From a virus: a stretch of 25,482 bases of DNA. Positions 20,019 through 25,482 of the stretch are shown in pieces. A program made the translations under genes and the position numbers. Position 1 is the stretch's first letter, and every line of letters begins with the position of its first letter. Where the stretch lies: IMG/VR virus record IMGVR_UViG_3300000101_000143, positions 1-25,482 of that record; one strand, given 5' to 3'. A model generated the notes under the pieces. It was not told where the DNA came from. It made no database searches and saw only the letters and a program-made list of their open reading frames with translations.

Positions 20019-20047
20019 TTGTGTTTTACATTTAGATCGATTATAAT
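20019..20047 (+). promoter_or_regulatory. Sigma70-like promoter, cassette 7
   Basis: TTGTGT (20019-20024), 17 bp, TATAAT (20042-20047), then a leader ending GAGAGAGTATT before ATG 20077. Confidence 0.72.
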
Positions 20048-20076
20048 AGCTGTACAAATTGAGTTGAGAGAGTATT

Positions 20077-20496
20077 ATGAATCCAGTAGTTATCGAAGGT
20101 AGAATCAAGAACAAGAAGAAGGTCGAAGCGTACATTCATGCTATTGCAAAAGAGTTGGGTATCAACCGCCTCTATAGTAAAGTCCTTCTCGTTAAATTCT
20201 CTACCAGACTTGATAATGATGCCCAAGGCCTTTGTTGGGGAGACCATAAGAGTCATGCTGAGATATCTGTCGCACGAACCAGTTGTGGTGAACCCATGAC
20301 TATGGAGTCTATGATGCAGACCCTAGCGCACGAACTGGTTCACGCTAAGCAGTATCTCCGTCGAGAACTGTGCGGTTACACTCATGCTTGGAAGGGACGT
20401 AAACCTCGCAACTACAAGTATGAGAATGCCCCTTGGGAGAAAGAGGCCTACGGACTCGAAGAAGAATTGTTCAACAAATATTGGGATATCGTATGA
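20077..20496 (+). CDS. SprT-like zinc metallopeptidase domain protein (139 aa)
   Basis: TLAHELVHAKQYL gives His85-Glu86-x-x-His89. This is followed by YTHAWKG (His103) and PWEKEAYGLEEEL with Glu123 and Glu128-130, the layout of SprT/SprT-like domains where a distal His or Glu completes the zinc site. The N-terminus is a helical region with a basic cluster (KNKKKVEAYIH). Unlike the protein at 17803 it is a compact single domain. Known SprT-like proteins (Spartan) cut DNA-protein crosslinks; whether this one does is unknown. Cytoplasmic, early promoter. Confidence 0.75.
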   Translation: MNPVVIEGRIKNKKKVEAYIHAIAKELGINRLYSKVLLVKFSTRLDNDAQGLCWGDHKSHAEISVARTSCGEPMTMESMMQTLAHELVHAKQYLRRELCGYTHAWKGRKPRNYKYENAPWEKEAYGLEEELFNKYWDIV

Positions 20497-20684
20497 ATCT
20501 GATAATGGATGCCCACAAAGAACTGACCGAAGATTTGGAACTTATTATTGAGACCATAGTTCATCCAGACTACGAAGAACTCTCTGAGGAAGTGCGGGAT
20601 GCTGTGATGAAAGAGCGCAACCGTCTAGAGATGTTGCTCGAAGTCTTGGAAGAAGATTCGGAATATGAAAGGGCCTCGTTATAA
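20493..20684 (+). CDS. Small acidic helical protein (63 aa)
   Basis: ATGA-coupled to the SprT-like gene; the longer frame from 20433 would overlap that gene by 64 nt and is not preferred. Heptad-like leucines and many Glu residues (ELTEDLELIIETIVHP, RNRLEMLLEVLEED) indicate a helical hairpin. It could be a partner or regulator of the upstream metallopeptidase. No family recognised. Confidence 0.6.
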   Translation: MNLIMDAHKELTEDLELIIETIVHPDYEELSEEVRDAVMKERNRLEMLLEVLEEDSEYERASL

Positions 20685-20705
20685 CAAATTGGTCTAAGAA
20701 AAGTG

Positions 20706-20733
20706 TTGACTTTGTTTTAAAATCGTGTATAAT
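20706..20733 (+). promoter_or_regulatory. Sigma70-type promoter for a structured leader RNA
   Basis: TTGACT (20706-20711), 16 bp, TATAAT (20728-20733). The predicted start near 20740 is about 8 nt before the structured RNA. The leader differs completely from the other cassettes. Confidence 0.82.
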
Positions 20734-20747
20734 ATGTATTGTGAGTT

Positions 20748-20813
20748 GGGGAGTTCTGGTGCGAATTCTTCGCTAGGAACCTTCGGGGTTCACTGCTTCT
20801 CCCCTCCGTTTTT
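20748..20813 (+). ncRNA. Candidate structured RNA with three-way junction
   Basis: The outer stem is GGGGAG (20748-20753) with CTCCCC (20799-20804). Inside are hairpin GCGAA-TTC-TTCGC (20761-20773) and hairpin GAACC-TTCGG-GGTTC (20777-20791). TCCG and a T-tract (20809-20813) follow, so RNA of about 75 nt could end here as a free small RNA, or the fold could act as an attenuator or riboswitch for the gene at 20832. It is too short for a tRNA and matches no motif I know. Confidence 0.6.
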
Positions 20814-20831
20814 AATTTTTGAGGATTTATT

Positions 20832-21038
20832 ATGAAATTTATTACTGAAAGTGTTTCTGTTATCGTTGCGATGTTATTGTTTGGATACGCTTGGTCAATG
20901 CCTGGTATATGGGATGCCCCTCAAGTACACGTGAGTAATTCAAGCAACGAGTGTGTGCGAGTCATCAACTACAAAGAGACTGATAAATGGTCTTGTGAAA
21001 ACCTTCCAGAACTTTACAGCCACGTTTGGGTGAAGTAA
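20832..21038 (+). CDS. Small exported or membrane-anchored protein (68 aa)
   Basis: SD GAGGA precedes ATG 20832. Residues about 7-22 (SVSVIVAMLLFGYAWS) form a signal or anchor segment, followed by a short periplasmic domain with two Cys (Cys42 and Cys55) that could form a disulfide. It is the first gene after the structured leader RNA. taATG coupling to the next membrane protein suggests a pair working in the envelope. Family unknown. Confidence 0.62.
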   Translation: MKFITESVSVIVAMLLFGYAWSMPGIWDAPQVHVSNSSNECVRVINYKETDKWSCENLPELYSHVWVK

Positions 21039-21211
21039 TGGAACTAGTATATGACATCTTAGGTATAGCACTGTTCACCTTTTTACTGTTCCTTATATAT
21101 GTCAACCTCCATATGGAAAATGAGAAACACCAAGGTGAAAGTCTCCCCCTGATGTGGGAAGAAGGTGGGTTCTTAAATGACTTCTGGCAATGGGTAAAAA
21201 AGTTTAAATAA
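21038..21211 (+). CDS. Small membrane protein (57 aa)
   Basis: ATG 21038 overlaps the preceding TAA. Residues 1-24 (MELVYDILGIALFTFLLFLI...) form one TM helix, followed by an acidic then aromatic/basic tail (FLNDFWQWVKKFK), probably cytoplasmic and amphipathic. Its partner is the exported protein just upstream. No family recognised. Confidence 0.6.
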   Translation: MELVYDILGIALFTFLLFLIYVNLHMENEKHQGESLPLMWEEGGFLNDFWQWVKKFK

Positions 21212-21215
21212 ACGC

Positions 21216-21244
21216 TTGCCTTTTGTTTCAAAAAGAAGTATAAT
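21216..21244 (+). promoter_or_regulatory. Sigma70-like promoter, cassette 8
   Basis: TTGCCT (21216-21221), 17 bp with TTTCAAAAAGAAG, TATAAT (21239-21244), then a leader ending GAGAGAGAATATT before ATG 21279. Confidence 0.83.
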
Positions 21245-21278
21245 AGGTACTTAGTTAATCGAGTTGAGAGAGAATATT

Positions 21279-21665
21279 ATGGCGTATGTAAGTCAAGAAG
21301 ACAAAAAAAAGTTAGCTCCCGCAGTCAAAGCTGTTCTGAAGAAGTACAAGATGAAAGGTAGTATTGCGGTTAAACACCACAGCACTCTGGTCTGTAACAT
21401 CAAGAGTGGTGCGTTAGACATCATCGGTGCTTTGCCTGTTAGTGAGTATGGCCCTCGTGATTACATTCAAGTCAACCCTTACTGGATTAAAGAGAACTAC
21501 GAGTGTCCTACTGTCGTTGCCTTCTTGACTGAACTGAAGAGTGCGATGGAAGGAGAAGACTTCTTCTGTGAAGATGACATGATGACTGACTACTTCCACA
21601 GAAGTCACTACACCGATATCAACGTTGGTACTTACAGCAAACCTTATGTGTTGGAGGCTGCGTAA
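21279..21665 (+). CDS. Conserved hypothetical protein (128 aa)
   Basis: MAYVSQEDKKKLAPAVKAVL followed by KKYKMKGSIAVKHHSTLVCNI. This start (Y-V-S/T-x-EDK-x-x-x-AP-x-x-K-x-V-L-KKY) is one I recall from a family spread among phages and proteobacteria (LPD29-like in some annotations), function not known. The middle has YGPRDYIQVNPYWI and the end is acidic then Tyr/Thr-rich. ATG 21279 is set by the cassette leader. taATG coupling to the next gene. Confidence 0.62.
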   Translation: MAYVSQEDKKKLAPAVKAVLKKYKMKGSIAVKHHSTLVCNIKSGALDIIGALPVSEYGPRDYIQVNPYWIKENYECPTVVAFLTELKSAMEGEDFFCEDDMMTDYFHRSHYTDINVGTYSKPYVLEAA

Positions 21666-21829
21666 TGACTGGTATGACTTTTCGAATGTGGTGTAACGAG
21701 ATGTGGTTCGAACACTGTGATGAGGTTGAGACCTTCACTGGAAAACGACCGGACTACAAAGCGAAGGATTACTTTGCAAAGTACAAGTGGTTCCTGAAAC
21801 GCGAATATGTCCACCTTAAAAATAAATGA
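21665..21829 (+). CDS. Conserved small T4-like phage protein (54 aa)
   Basis: ATG overlaps the preceding TAA. Reads MTFRMWCNEMWFEHCDEVET and YKAKDYFAKYKWFLKREY. The F-R-x-WC-x-x-MW-x-EH-x-DE and DYF-x-KYKW-x-LKREY blocks match a tiny protein I recall from marine T4-like phages. Aromatic-rich, basic C-terminus, no membrane segment. Function unknown. Confidence 0.6.
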   Translation: MTGMTFRMWCNEMWFEHCDEVETFTGKRPDYKAKDYFAKYKWFLKREYVHLKNK

Positions 21830-21848
21830 AATAATTTAGTTAAATCCC

Positions 21849-21876
21849 TTGACATTTCGTCAGAATAGTGTATAAT
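21849..21876 (+). promoter_or_regulatory. Sigma70-type promoter
   Basis: TTGACA (21849-21854), 16 bp, TATAAT (21871-21876). The leader has an AGAGAG SD before ATG 21913 but does not share the AAAAGAAG spacer of the cassettes. Serves 21913-22957. Confidence 0.86.
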
Positions 21877-21912
21877 GATTGTATTGAATTAACTACTAGA
21901 GAGAAATATATT

Positions 21913-22146
21913 ATGTTTTATGCAAAACCAAAGATGACCAATCACCATGATGCAGAGTACTTCAAGACCGTTACCGAAGCAGTTGACTTCCTTAACCAGT
22001 ACAATAAGTTAGGCCCTGAATATGAGAGTGACGGGTTTTCTAACAGTGTCTCTAAACTTCAAGCCGAAGACTTTTGGATGTTAGGCAAGTTGACTGGCCC
22101 AGAGGGTGTTCAGTTTAAGAATAACAAAGCAGTGGAGGTGGCATAA
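21913..22146 (+). CDS. Hypothetical protein (77 aa)
   Basis: The start is set by SD AGAGAG. The product looks mixed alpha/beta (FKTVTEAVDFLNQYNKLG, LQAEDFWMLGKLTGPEG), without membrane segments or clear motifs. The longer frame from 21868 begins in the promoter -10 region and cannot be translated from this transcript. No family recognised. Confidence 0.6.
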   Translation: MFYAKPKMTNHHDAEYFKTVTEAVDFLNQYNKLGPEYESDGFSNSVSKLQAEDFWMLGKLTGPEGVQFKNNKAVEVA

Positions 22147-22147
22147 C

Positions 22148-22495
22148 ATGGGTATTATTGCTGAGATTTTTCGTAACGATATGTTCAAAGACTGTTCTAA
22201 CGGTGGTGTAAGTTCCAACTTCACTTCGGTGACTGTTGTGAATGTAGAAGGCCCGTTTGAACCCACTGTGGGTCGTCCGGCCGTCTTCATTAAGGAGGGT
22301 GCTTTTAAGGGTACGATAAAGTGCGTCCCTGCGGTCAAGTCCCTTTCTGGAGGATATGAGGAGGACACACAAGGGTTCTCGATGGGTGGTACTTATATTG
22401 CTACATCTGACAGTCGTTTCTCTAAGAAGTGTAGGGAATTAGTAGGACAGAGTTTTTATGGTGCGGTTCCTTTCCACGACAGATACGAGGGATAG
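22148..22495 (+). CDS. Hypothetical beta-rich protein (115 aa)
   Basis: GGAGG (22134-22138) lies 9 nt before ATG 22148, inside the end of the previous gene. Many Gly, Ser, Val and Thr residues (SSNFTSVTVVNVEGPFEP, GGTYIATSDSRFSKKCREL) suggest a beta sandwich. Function unknown. Two minus-strand frames here are shadows. Confidence 0.6.
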   Translation: MGIIAEIFRNDMFKDCSNGGVSSNFTSVTVVNVEGPFEPTVGRPAVFIKEGAFKGTIKCVPAVKSLSGGYEEDTQGFSMGGTYIATSDSRFSKKCRELVGQSFYGAVPFHDRYEG

Positions 22496-22497
22496 TG

Positions 22498-22803
22498 ATG
22501 TTAAAACATAATGACTCTGCAACTGAGCTGCTCACCATTCTACAGGAAGAGTGTGCTGAGGTTATCCAAGAGGCCTCAAAGATTAAACGATTTGGTCAAG
22601 AGAAGGATAACATCGACCGTCTCGCCAAGGAAGTGGGTGACCTTGTGTGTATGATAGAACTTCTACAACAATGGGAAGTTGTATCGTATAGTGCAGTTGA
22701 AGACGCCCGACAAGAGAAGTTAGGTAAACTTCGTAGGTGGTCTAATCTCTTTGCATATGATAGTGATGTTAACTACGAGGCCGGTATTCCTTCGGATAAC
22801 TGA
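22498..22803 (+). CDS. MazG-like NTP pyrophosphohydrolase (101 aa)
   Basis: The all-alpha NTP pyrophosphatase pattern: LQEECAEVIQEASKI gives Glu17, Glu18 and Glu21 for Mg2+, and RLAKEVGDLVCM gives Glu45 and Asp48, the E-x-x-D half. One domain of about 100 residues is the usual phage size. It would hydrolyse nucleoside triphosphates to monophosphates, perhaps removing noncanonical dNTPs or ppGpp-like signals in the host. ATG 22498 is chosen over GTG 22495. Confidence 0.78.
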   Translation: MLKHNDSATELLTILQEECAEVIQEASKIKRFGQEKDNIDRLAKEVGDLVCMIELLQQWEVVSYSAVEDARQEKLGKLRRWSNLFAYDSDVNYEAGIPSDN

Positions 22804-22804
22804 T

Positions 22805-22957
22805 ATGAAAAAGAAACAAAGTGTGTCGCGAAGTAATCCTGTCGCGAAATATGCACGGAAATTTAATCGCGCTTCCACTCACGTGGATAAGAAGAAGGAA
22901 GCAAAGAAATACGGTCAATTGACCAAAGAAGAACTTTATCCAAATAATGGGTTCTAG
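22805..22957 (+). CDS. Small basic protein (50 aa)
   Basis: Starts 1 nt after the previous stop. Reads SRSNPVAKYARKFNRASTHVDKKKEAKKYGQL, a pattern (NP-x-x-K-x-x-x-x-FN-R-A-x-x-H-x-D-(R/K)KK) I recall from tiny T4-like phage proteins. Strongly basic and probably nucleic-acid-binding. Function unknown. The next promoter begins 3 nt after its stop. Confidence 0.58.
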   Translation: MKKKQSVSRSNPVAKYARKFNRASTHVDKKKEAKKYGQLTKEELYPNNGF

Positions 22958-22960
22958 CCC

Positions 22961-22989
22961 TTGACACAAACCACTAATTGAGGTATAAT
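22961..22989 (+). promoter_or_regulatory. Consensus sigma70 promoter abutting an ATG
   Basis: TTGACA (22961-22966), 17 bp, TATAAT (22984-22989), directly followed by ATG 22990. SD TGAGG (22979-22983) lies in the spacer. RNA started about 7 nt after the -10 would begin inside the gene. Confidence 0.8.
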
Positions 22990-23214
22990 ATGTCCGTATC
23001 AAAAGAAGTACGTTATGCGATGATTCGTGCAGCTGCACTTAAAGTTCAGAAGCATAGTAAGGTCAGTAAGTCTAATAAAAAACTTGCTGACGAAGTAGTT
23101 GGTCTTGACCGTCAAGACTATAAGTCCGATGTACGTTGGGGAGATGAGGAAAGTTTTGTAAACTCGGTTTTCTCCGATGTATATCAAGCAACCAAAAATG
23201 AGGAATGGAATTAA
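22990..23214 (+). CDS. Hypothetical basic protein (74 aa)
   Basis: ATG 22990 has a good SD (TGAGG) for RNA coming from upstream. For RNA from the promoter that overlaps it, the next in-frame ATG at 23020 would be the first usable start, giving 64 aa. The product is helical, Lys-rich at the start (LKVQKHSKVSKSNKKLADEV) and acidic at the end. Family unknown. taATG coupling to the next gene. Confidence 0.6.
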   Translation: MSVSKEVRYAMIRAAALKVQKHSKVSKSNKKLADEVVGLDRQDYKSDVRWGDEESFVNSVFSDVYQATKNEEWN

Positions 23215-23507
23215 TGTCCCAAGCAATTGAAAACCTAATTGACCTCGGTCAATACGCTCGCAATGATGTGGAACTCATTACACGTGAGTACATGCGTCAT
23301 GCATATCTAGAAACTCTTGAGACCTATGCTAAAGAGTATGTGAAACTAGATGAAGGTGATGATACCCGTAAGGCTGTCCTTGCCACTCTAGAAGCATTCG
23401 AACATACTATTGCAGTATTAGATGGTAGTGAAGATTTCCTTGAAGCTGTCCACGCGGACAGTGATGATGAAACTCCCACTGAAGATGATGAATACGACCG
23501 TTTTTAA
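23214..23507 (+). CDS. Hypothetical acidic protein (97 aa)
   Basis: GAGG lies 10 nt before ATG 23214, which overlaps the previous TAA; ATG 23205 is too close to the SD. All-helical with an acidic C-terminal tail (about 16 Asp/Glu in the last 26 residues), which might mimic DNA or bind a basic partner. No family recognised. Confidence 0.62.
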   Translation: MSQAIENLIDLGQYARNDVELITREYMRHAYLETLETYAKEYVKLDEGDDTRKAVLATLEAFEHTIAVLDGSEDFLEAVHADSDDETPTEDDEYDRF

Positions 23508-23517
23508 GGAGAACGAT

Positions 23518-23778
23518 ATGTTTAGTTATGATAAAATAGTTGACCAACTAAGATCCAATGTACTTCAGGTTACCTTTAGTAAGGTGAACGGTGAGCAACG
23601 GGTTATGCCCTGCACTCTCCAGACCGACTATATGCCTGAGTTATCTGAATCTAAGGTCAAACAGGTAGACGAATTTTCTGTTAATAAATCTGTGATACGC
23701 GCATTCGCTATTGATAAGCAATCTTGGAGATCTTTCCGAGTGGACAATATCTCTGCGATTGAGGTAATAAATGGATGA
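23518..23778 (+). CDS. WYL_2/DUF2693-like SH3 beta-barrel protein (86 aa)
   Basis: SD AAGGAG precedes ATG 23518. LRSNVLQVTFSKVNGEQRVM then PCTLQTDYMP, and later KQSWRSFRVDNISAIEV, match the small Sm/SH3-like barrel protein conserved in T4-like marine phages (V-x-F-x-KV-x-G-x-x-R-x-M-x-CTL ... W-RSFRVD). The role is unknown; possibly RNA or protein binding. It overlaps the gp33-like gene by 8 nt. Confidence 0.65.
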   Translation: MFSYDKIVDQLRSNVLQVTFSKVNGEQRVMPCTLQTDYMPELSESKVKQVDEFSVNKSVIRAFAIDKQSWRSFRVDNISAIEVING

Positions 23779-24007
23779 TAAGACAGAAGAGAAGTTCTTA
23801 ACCAAAAAATCATTCTCGGCTATGATAGAGAGTTTCGTGTTCCAACACAGAATGACTTACATGGATTCCATTGTACATCTCTGTGAAAAGAACGGACTAG
23901 AACTGGAAGACATCAAGAAGTATCTGTCTCCCACTATCGTAGAACATCTAGAGAGTGAAGCACGTCAGTTGAATTTTCTGCCAAAACAGAATCAACTAGA
24001 CGTATAA
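23771..24007 (+). CDS. 33: Late-transcription coactivator, gp33-like (78 aa)
   Basis: T4 gp33 bridges host RNA polymerase to the gp45 sliding clamp and, with gp55, activates late promoters. The core here (MIESFVFQHRMTYMDSIVHL...NGLELEDIKKYLSP-x-IVEHLESEA) lines up with the T4 gp33 core EKMVEEFGMSYLEA...FAKFIPSGIIEKIQSEA. The T4 N-terminal extension is missing (78 versus 112 residues), and the C-terminus lacks an obvious clamp-binding DFLL. Position just upstream of gene 32 and the presence of TATAAATA promoters support the call. Confidence 0.82.
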   Translation: MDDKTEEKFLTKKSFSAMIESFVFQHRMTYMDSIVHLCEKNGLELEDIKKYLSPTIVEHLESEARQLNFLPKQNQLDV

Positions 24008-24010
24008 ATA
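24003..24010 (+). promoter_or_regulatory. T4-type late promoter before the gp32-like gene
   Basis: Exact TATAAATA overlapping the TAA stop of the gp33-like gene. The predicted start near 24016 gives a leader of about 57 nt. T4 gene 32 also has a late promoter. Confidence 0.82.
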
Positions 24011-24072
24011 GTAATGCCCTAGAGGCAATCTCATACATTGTTTATATTTAAGTTTATATTAAAGGAAATATT
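24011..24072 (+). promoter_or_regulatory. gp32 leader, possible autoregulatory operator
   Basis: TGCC-CTAGA-GGCA (24015-24027) can form a small hairpin, followed by about 35 nt of almost pure A/T without structure, then SD AAAGGAA and ATG 24073. T4 gp32 represses its own translation by binding an unstructured A/U-rich leader next to a folded element. The layout here is similar, but control is inferred. Confidence 0.45.
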
Positions 24073-25017
24073 ATGTCTTTTGCAAATCTAAAATCCAAAT
24101 CTATGGATATCTCGAAACTTGTCAACGCTGCATCAGCGGCATCCGGACAAACTAAAAACACTAACAAATACCAAGACGACCGCAAGTGGAAGCCTACTGT
24201 TGATGAACAGGGCAACGGCTATGCAGTTATTCGTTTTCTTCCTGCTACTGAAGGTCAAGACCTACCGTGGGTTCGCTACTGGGATCACGCGTTTAAAGGC
24301 CCTACCGGACAGTGGTACATCGAACGTTCATTGACCACACTAGGTCAGAACGACCCATTAGGTGAGTTAAACTCTCGTCTGTGGAACTCCGGTATCGAAG
24401 AAGATAAAGAAACTGCTCGCAGACAGAAGCGGCGTCTACACTATGTTACTAACATTCAAGTTATTAACGACCCTGCAAACCCTGCCAACAATGGCAAGGT
24501 AATGATTTACGAGTTTGGTAAAAAGATCTTTGATAAGATTATGGATCAGATGCAACCAGAATTCCCAGGCGAGACTCCGGTCAATCCTTTTGACTTTTGG
24601 TCTGGTGCGGACTTCGAACTGAAAATCCGTAATGTTGCTGGATACCGTAACTATGATAAGTCAGACTTTAAATCACCGTCTGCATTCCTAGGTTCGGATG
24701 AGACTCAATTAGAATCAGTTTACAACTCACTGTATGACTTGAATGAGTTCATCATTCCTAATTACCCAAGTGCGTTCGACTCAAACTGGTTCAAGTCTTA
24801 TGACGATCTAAAGAACAAGTTGGAGACAGTACTAGGTCTTGCGACTGGTGCCGGTTCTACTATTAAGAACGAAGCACTAGCACAGACTGCTGAAGCTGCT
24901 CCGATTCGATCAGCAATCGAACCGACTGTTGTCGCAGTTGCTCCTGCCCCTGTTGCTGCTGTCGCAGAAGAAGATGACACACTTTCATACTTCGCGCAGA
25001 TGGCTGCTGAAGACTAA
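24073..25017 (+). CDS. 32: Single-stranded DNA-binding protein, gp32-like (314 aa)
   Basis: Binds ssDNA cooperatively in replication, recombination and repair. The N-terminal basic segment (LKSKSMDISKLV) corresponds to the cooperativity region. The OB-fold core includes WKPTVDEQGNGYAVIRFLP, QWYIERSLTTLGQNDPL and RRLHYVTNIQVINDPANP, all familiar from marine T4-like gp32. The Asp/Glu-rich C-terminal tail would recruit partners, after an Ala/Pro-rich linker. There is no Cys in the whole protein, so the T4 zinc site (Cys77, Cys87, Cys90) is absent. It is preceded by a late promoter and an A/T-rich leader. Confidence 0.94.
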   Translation: MSFANLKSKSMDISKLVNAASAASGQTKNTNKYQDDRKWKPTVDEQGNGYAVIRFLPATEGQDLPWVRYWDHAFKGPTGQWYIERSLTTLGQNDPLGELNSRLWNSGIEEDKETARRQKRRLHYVTNIQVINDPANPANNGKVMIYEFGKKIFDKIMDQMQPEFPGETPVNPFDFWSGADFELKIRNVAGYRNYDKSDFKSPSAFLGSDETQLESVYNSLYDLNEFIIPNYPSAFDSNWFKSYDDLKNKLETVLGLATGAGSTIKNEALAQTAEAAPIRSAIEPTVVAVAPAPVAAVAEEDDTLSYFAQMAAED

Positions 25018-25043
25018 GAGACCAGTTAACAGGTCTTTTCAGA

Positions 25044-25070
25044 AGGGGACTCGAAAGAGTCCCTTTTTTT
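25044..25070 (+). terminator. Intrinsic terminator after gp32
   Basis: GGGACTC (25046-25052), loop GAAA, GAGTCCC (25057-25063), then seven T. It sits between convergent genes and its last bases overlap the stop codon of the minus-strand gene. Nearly the same sequence is used on the minus strand at 12317-12343. Confidence 0.93.
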
Positions 25071-25482
25071 ATGATCGTGTGGAAAAGTAAGGATCCATTA
25101 GATCGAAAGGTGATATAGGCCCACCTAAGACAGTCGTCCCACCACCGCCACCGGACGATGAAGAGTTTGTGCTGTTGTCCATGATGACTACTGGAGGGGT
25201 AGAAGATACCGCAGCTTGTTCGGTGACCAACTTACCGACGTTTCCTGCTGAAGTAGATTTCTGTTGTTGCCCCGAAGAGTTAGAAGATATCTGAGTTCCT
25301 GCGGATGCGATGTTATTCATCATCTGCACATCTTCGTTAGAGAAAGAGTTTAGGCCTGGCGAGAAGTCAAGTTTCTTCTGACCATCAAACCAACCTTCAC
25401 CAACCACATATGGATTCTCTCCGGTACCTTGACCTTTCATCGCAGCCAGCATAGGTATTGCATATGCCATTGTCTTACCGAA
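25069..25482 (-). CDS. Partial gene, likely structural protein C-terminus (at least 137 aa)
   Basis: The frame is open to the window edge, reading FGKT before the first Met at 25470, and that Met has no SD, so the 5' end is probably outside. The visible part has AMKGQGTGENPYVVGEGWFD, then a long Ser/Gln/Thr-rich stretch, a run of Ser and Gly (about residues 97-109 from the Met), and GGPISPFDLMDPYFSTRS at the end. Low-complexity Ser/Gly linkers with a short conserved tail are common in virion proteins. No family recognised. Confidence 0.6.
   Translation of the reverse strand, partial: FGKTMAYAIPMLAAMKGQGTGENPYVVGEGWFDGQKKLDFSPGLNSFSNEDVQMMNNIASAGTQISSNSSGQQQKSTSAGNVGKLVTEQAAVSSTPPVVIMDNSTNSSSSGGGGGTTVLGGPISPFDLMDPYFSTRS

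Noticed and set aside
20748-20813. tRNA-like reading of the structured RNA at 20748
   Set aside because: Only 45 nt lie between the outer stem arms, there is no anticodon arm or T-loop consensus, and two hairpins instead of three fit inside, so a tRNA call is not supported.
15850-21280. CRISPR-like array suggested by recurring similar blocks
   Set aside because: The repeats are promoter/leader units spaced irregularly by coding genes, with no short uniform spacers.

Overview
This window is part of a T4-like (Tevenvirinae-related) myovirus genome, most likely a marine phage of a Gram-negative host. The evidence is a T4-type single-stranded DNA-binding protein (gp32-like, 24073-25017), a gp33-like late-transcription coactivator directly upstream (23771-24007), a T4-type lysozyme with its catalytic triad intact (1919-2416), and six exact copies of the T4 late promoter octamer TATAAATA placed just upstream of genes. 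Several small proteins resemble ones I recall from cyanophages and other marine T4-like phages. Genes are tightly packed with ATGA, GTGA or taATG overlaps. I saw no tRNA, integrase, insertion sequence or CRISPR array. The host cannot be named from the sequence.

Layout. (1) 80-4323: small proteins, a membrane protein behind a late promoter, the lysozyme, a DxD glycosyltransferase, and a sigma70-driven trio ending in a HAD phosphatase and a strong terminator. (2) 4326-12318: an accessory block, at least partly late-transcribed, with a NodU/TobZ-type carbamoyltransferase, membrane/holin-like proteins, a GT9-like glycosyltransferase, a radical SAM/SPASM enzyme, a sulfotransferase-like protein, a second DxD glycosyltransferase, a 3TM holin-like protein, a staphylococcal-type nuclease, a lipoprotein with HExxH, and a DUF115/MptE-like protein. 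It looks like glycan or small-molecule decoration genes mixed with lysis genes. (3) 12371-13474: two minus-strand genes behind their own late promoter. (4) 13507-23500: a run of mostly tiny early-type genes in short operons, many introduced by a recurring module made of a stop-linked hairpin, a sigma70-like promoter and a conserved leader ending in an SD and ATG. Recognisable members are a BPSL0761-family protein, two HExxH proteins (one SprT-like) and a MazG-like pyrophosphohydrolase. A compact structured RNA lies at 20748-20813. (5) 23518-25070: a WYL_2/SH3-like protein, gp33-like and gp32-like genes, and a terminator; a minus-strand reading frame runs off the right edge.

The control layer is the most striking part. 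Two promoters (a T4 late promoter at 452 and a sigma70 promoter at 3276) sit inside the loop of hairpins whose right arm contains the downstream Shine-Dalgarno. Read-through RNA would be masked for translation while RNA started at the inner promoter would not, the logic known for T4 gene e. The early region is built from reused promoter/leader cassettes, including a perfect 58-bp repeat. Two genes have promoters so close to the ATG that the transcript would be leaderless or start inside the gene.
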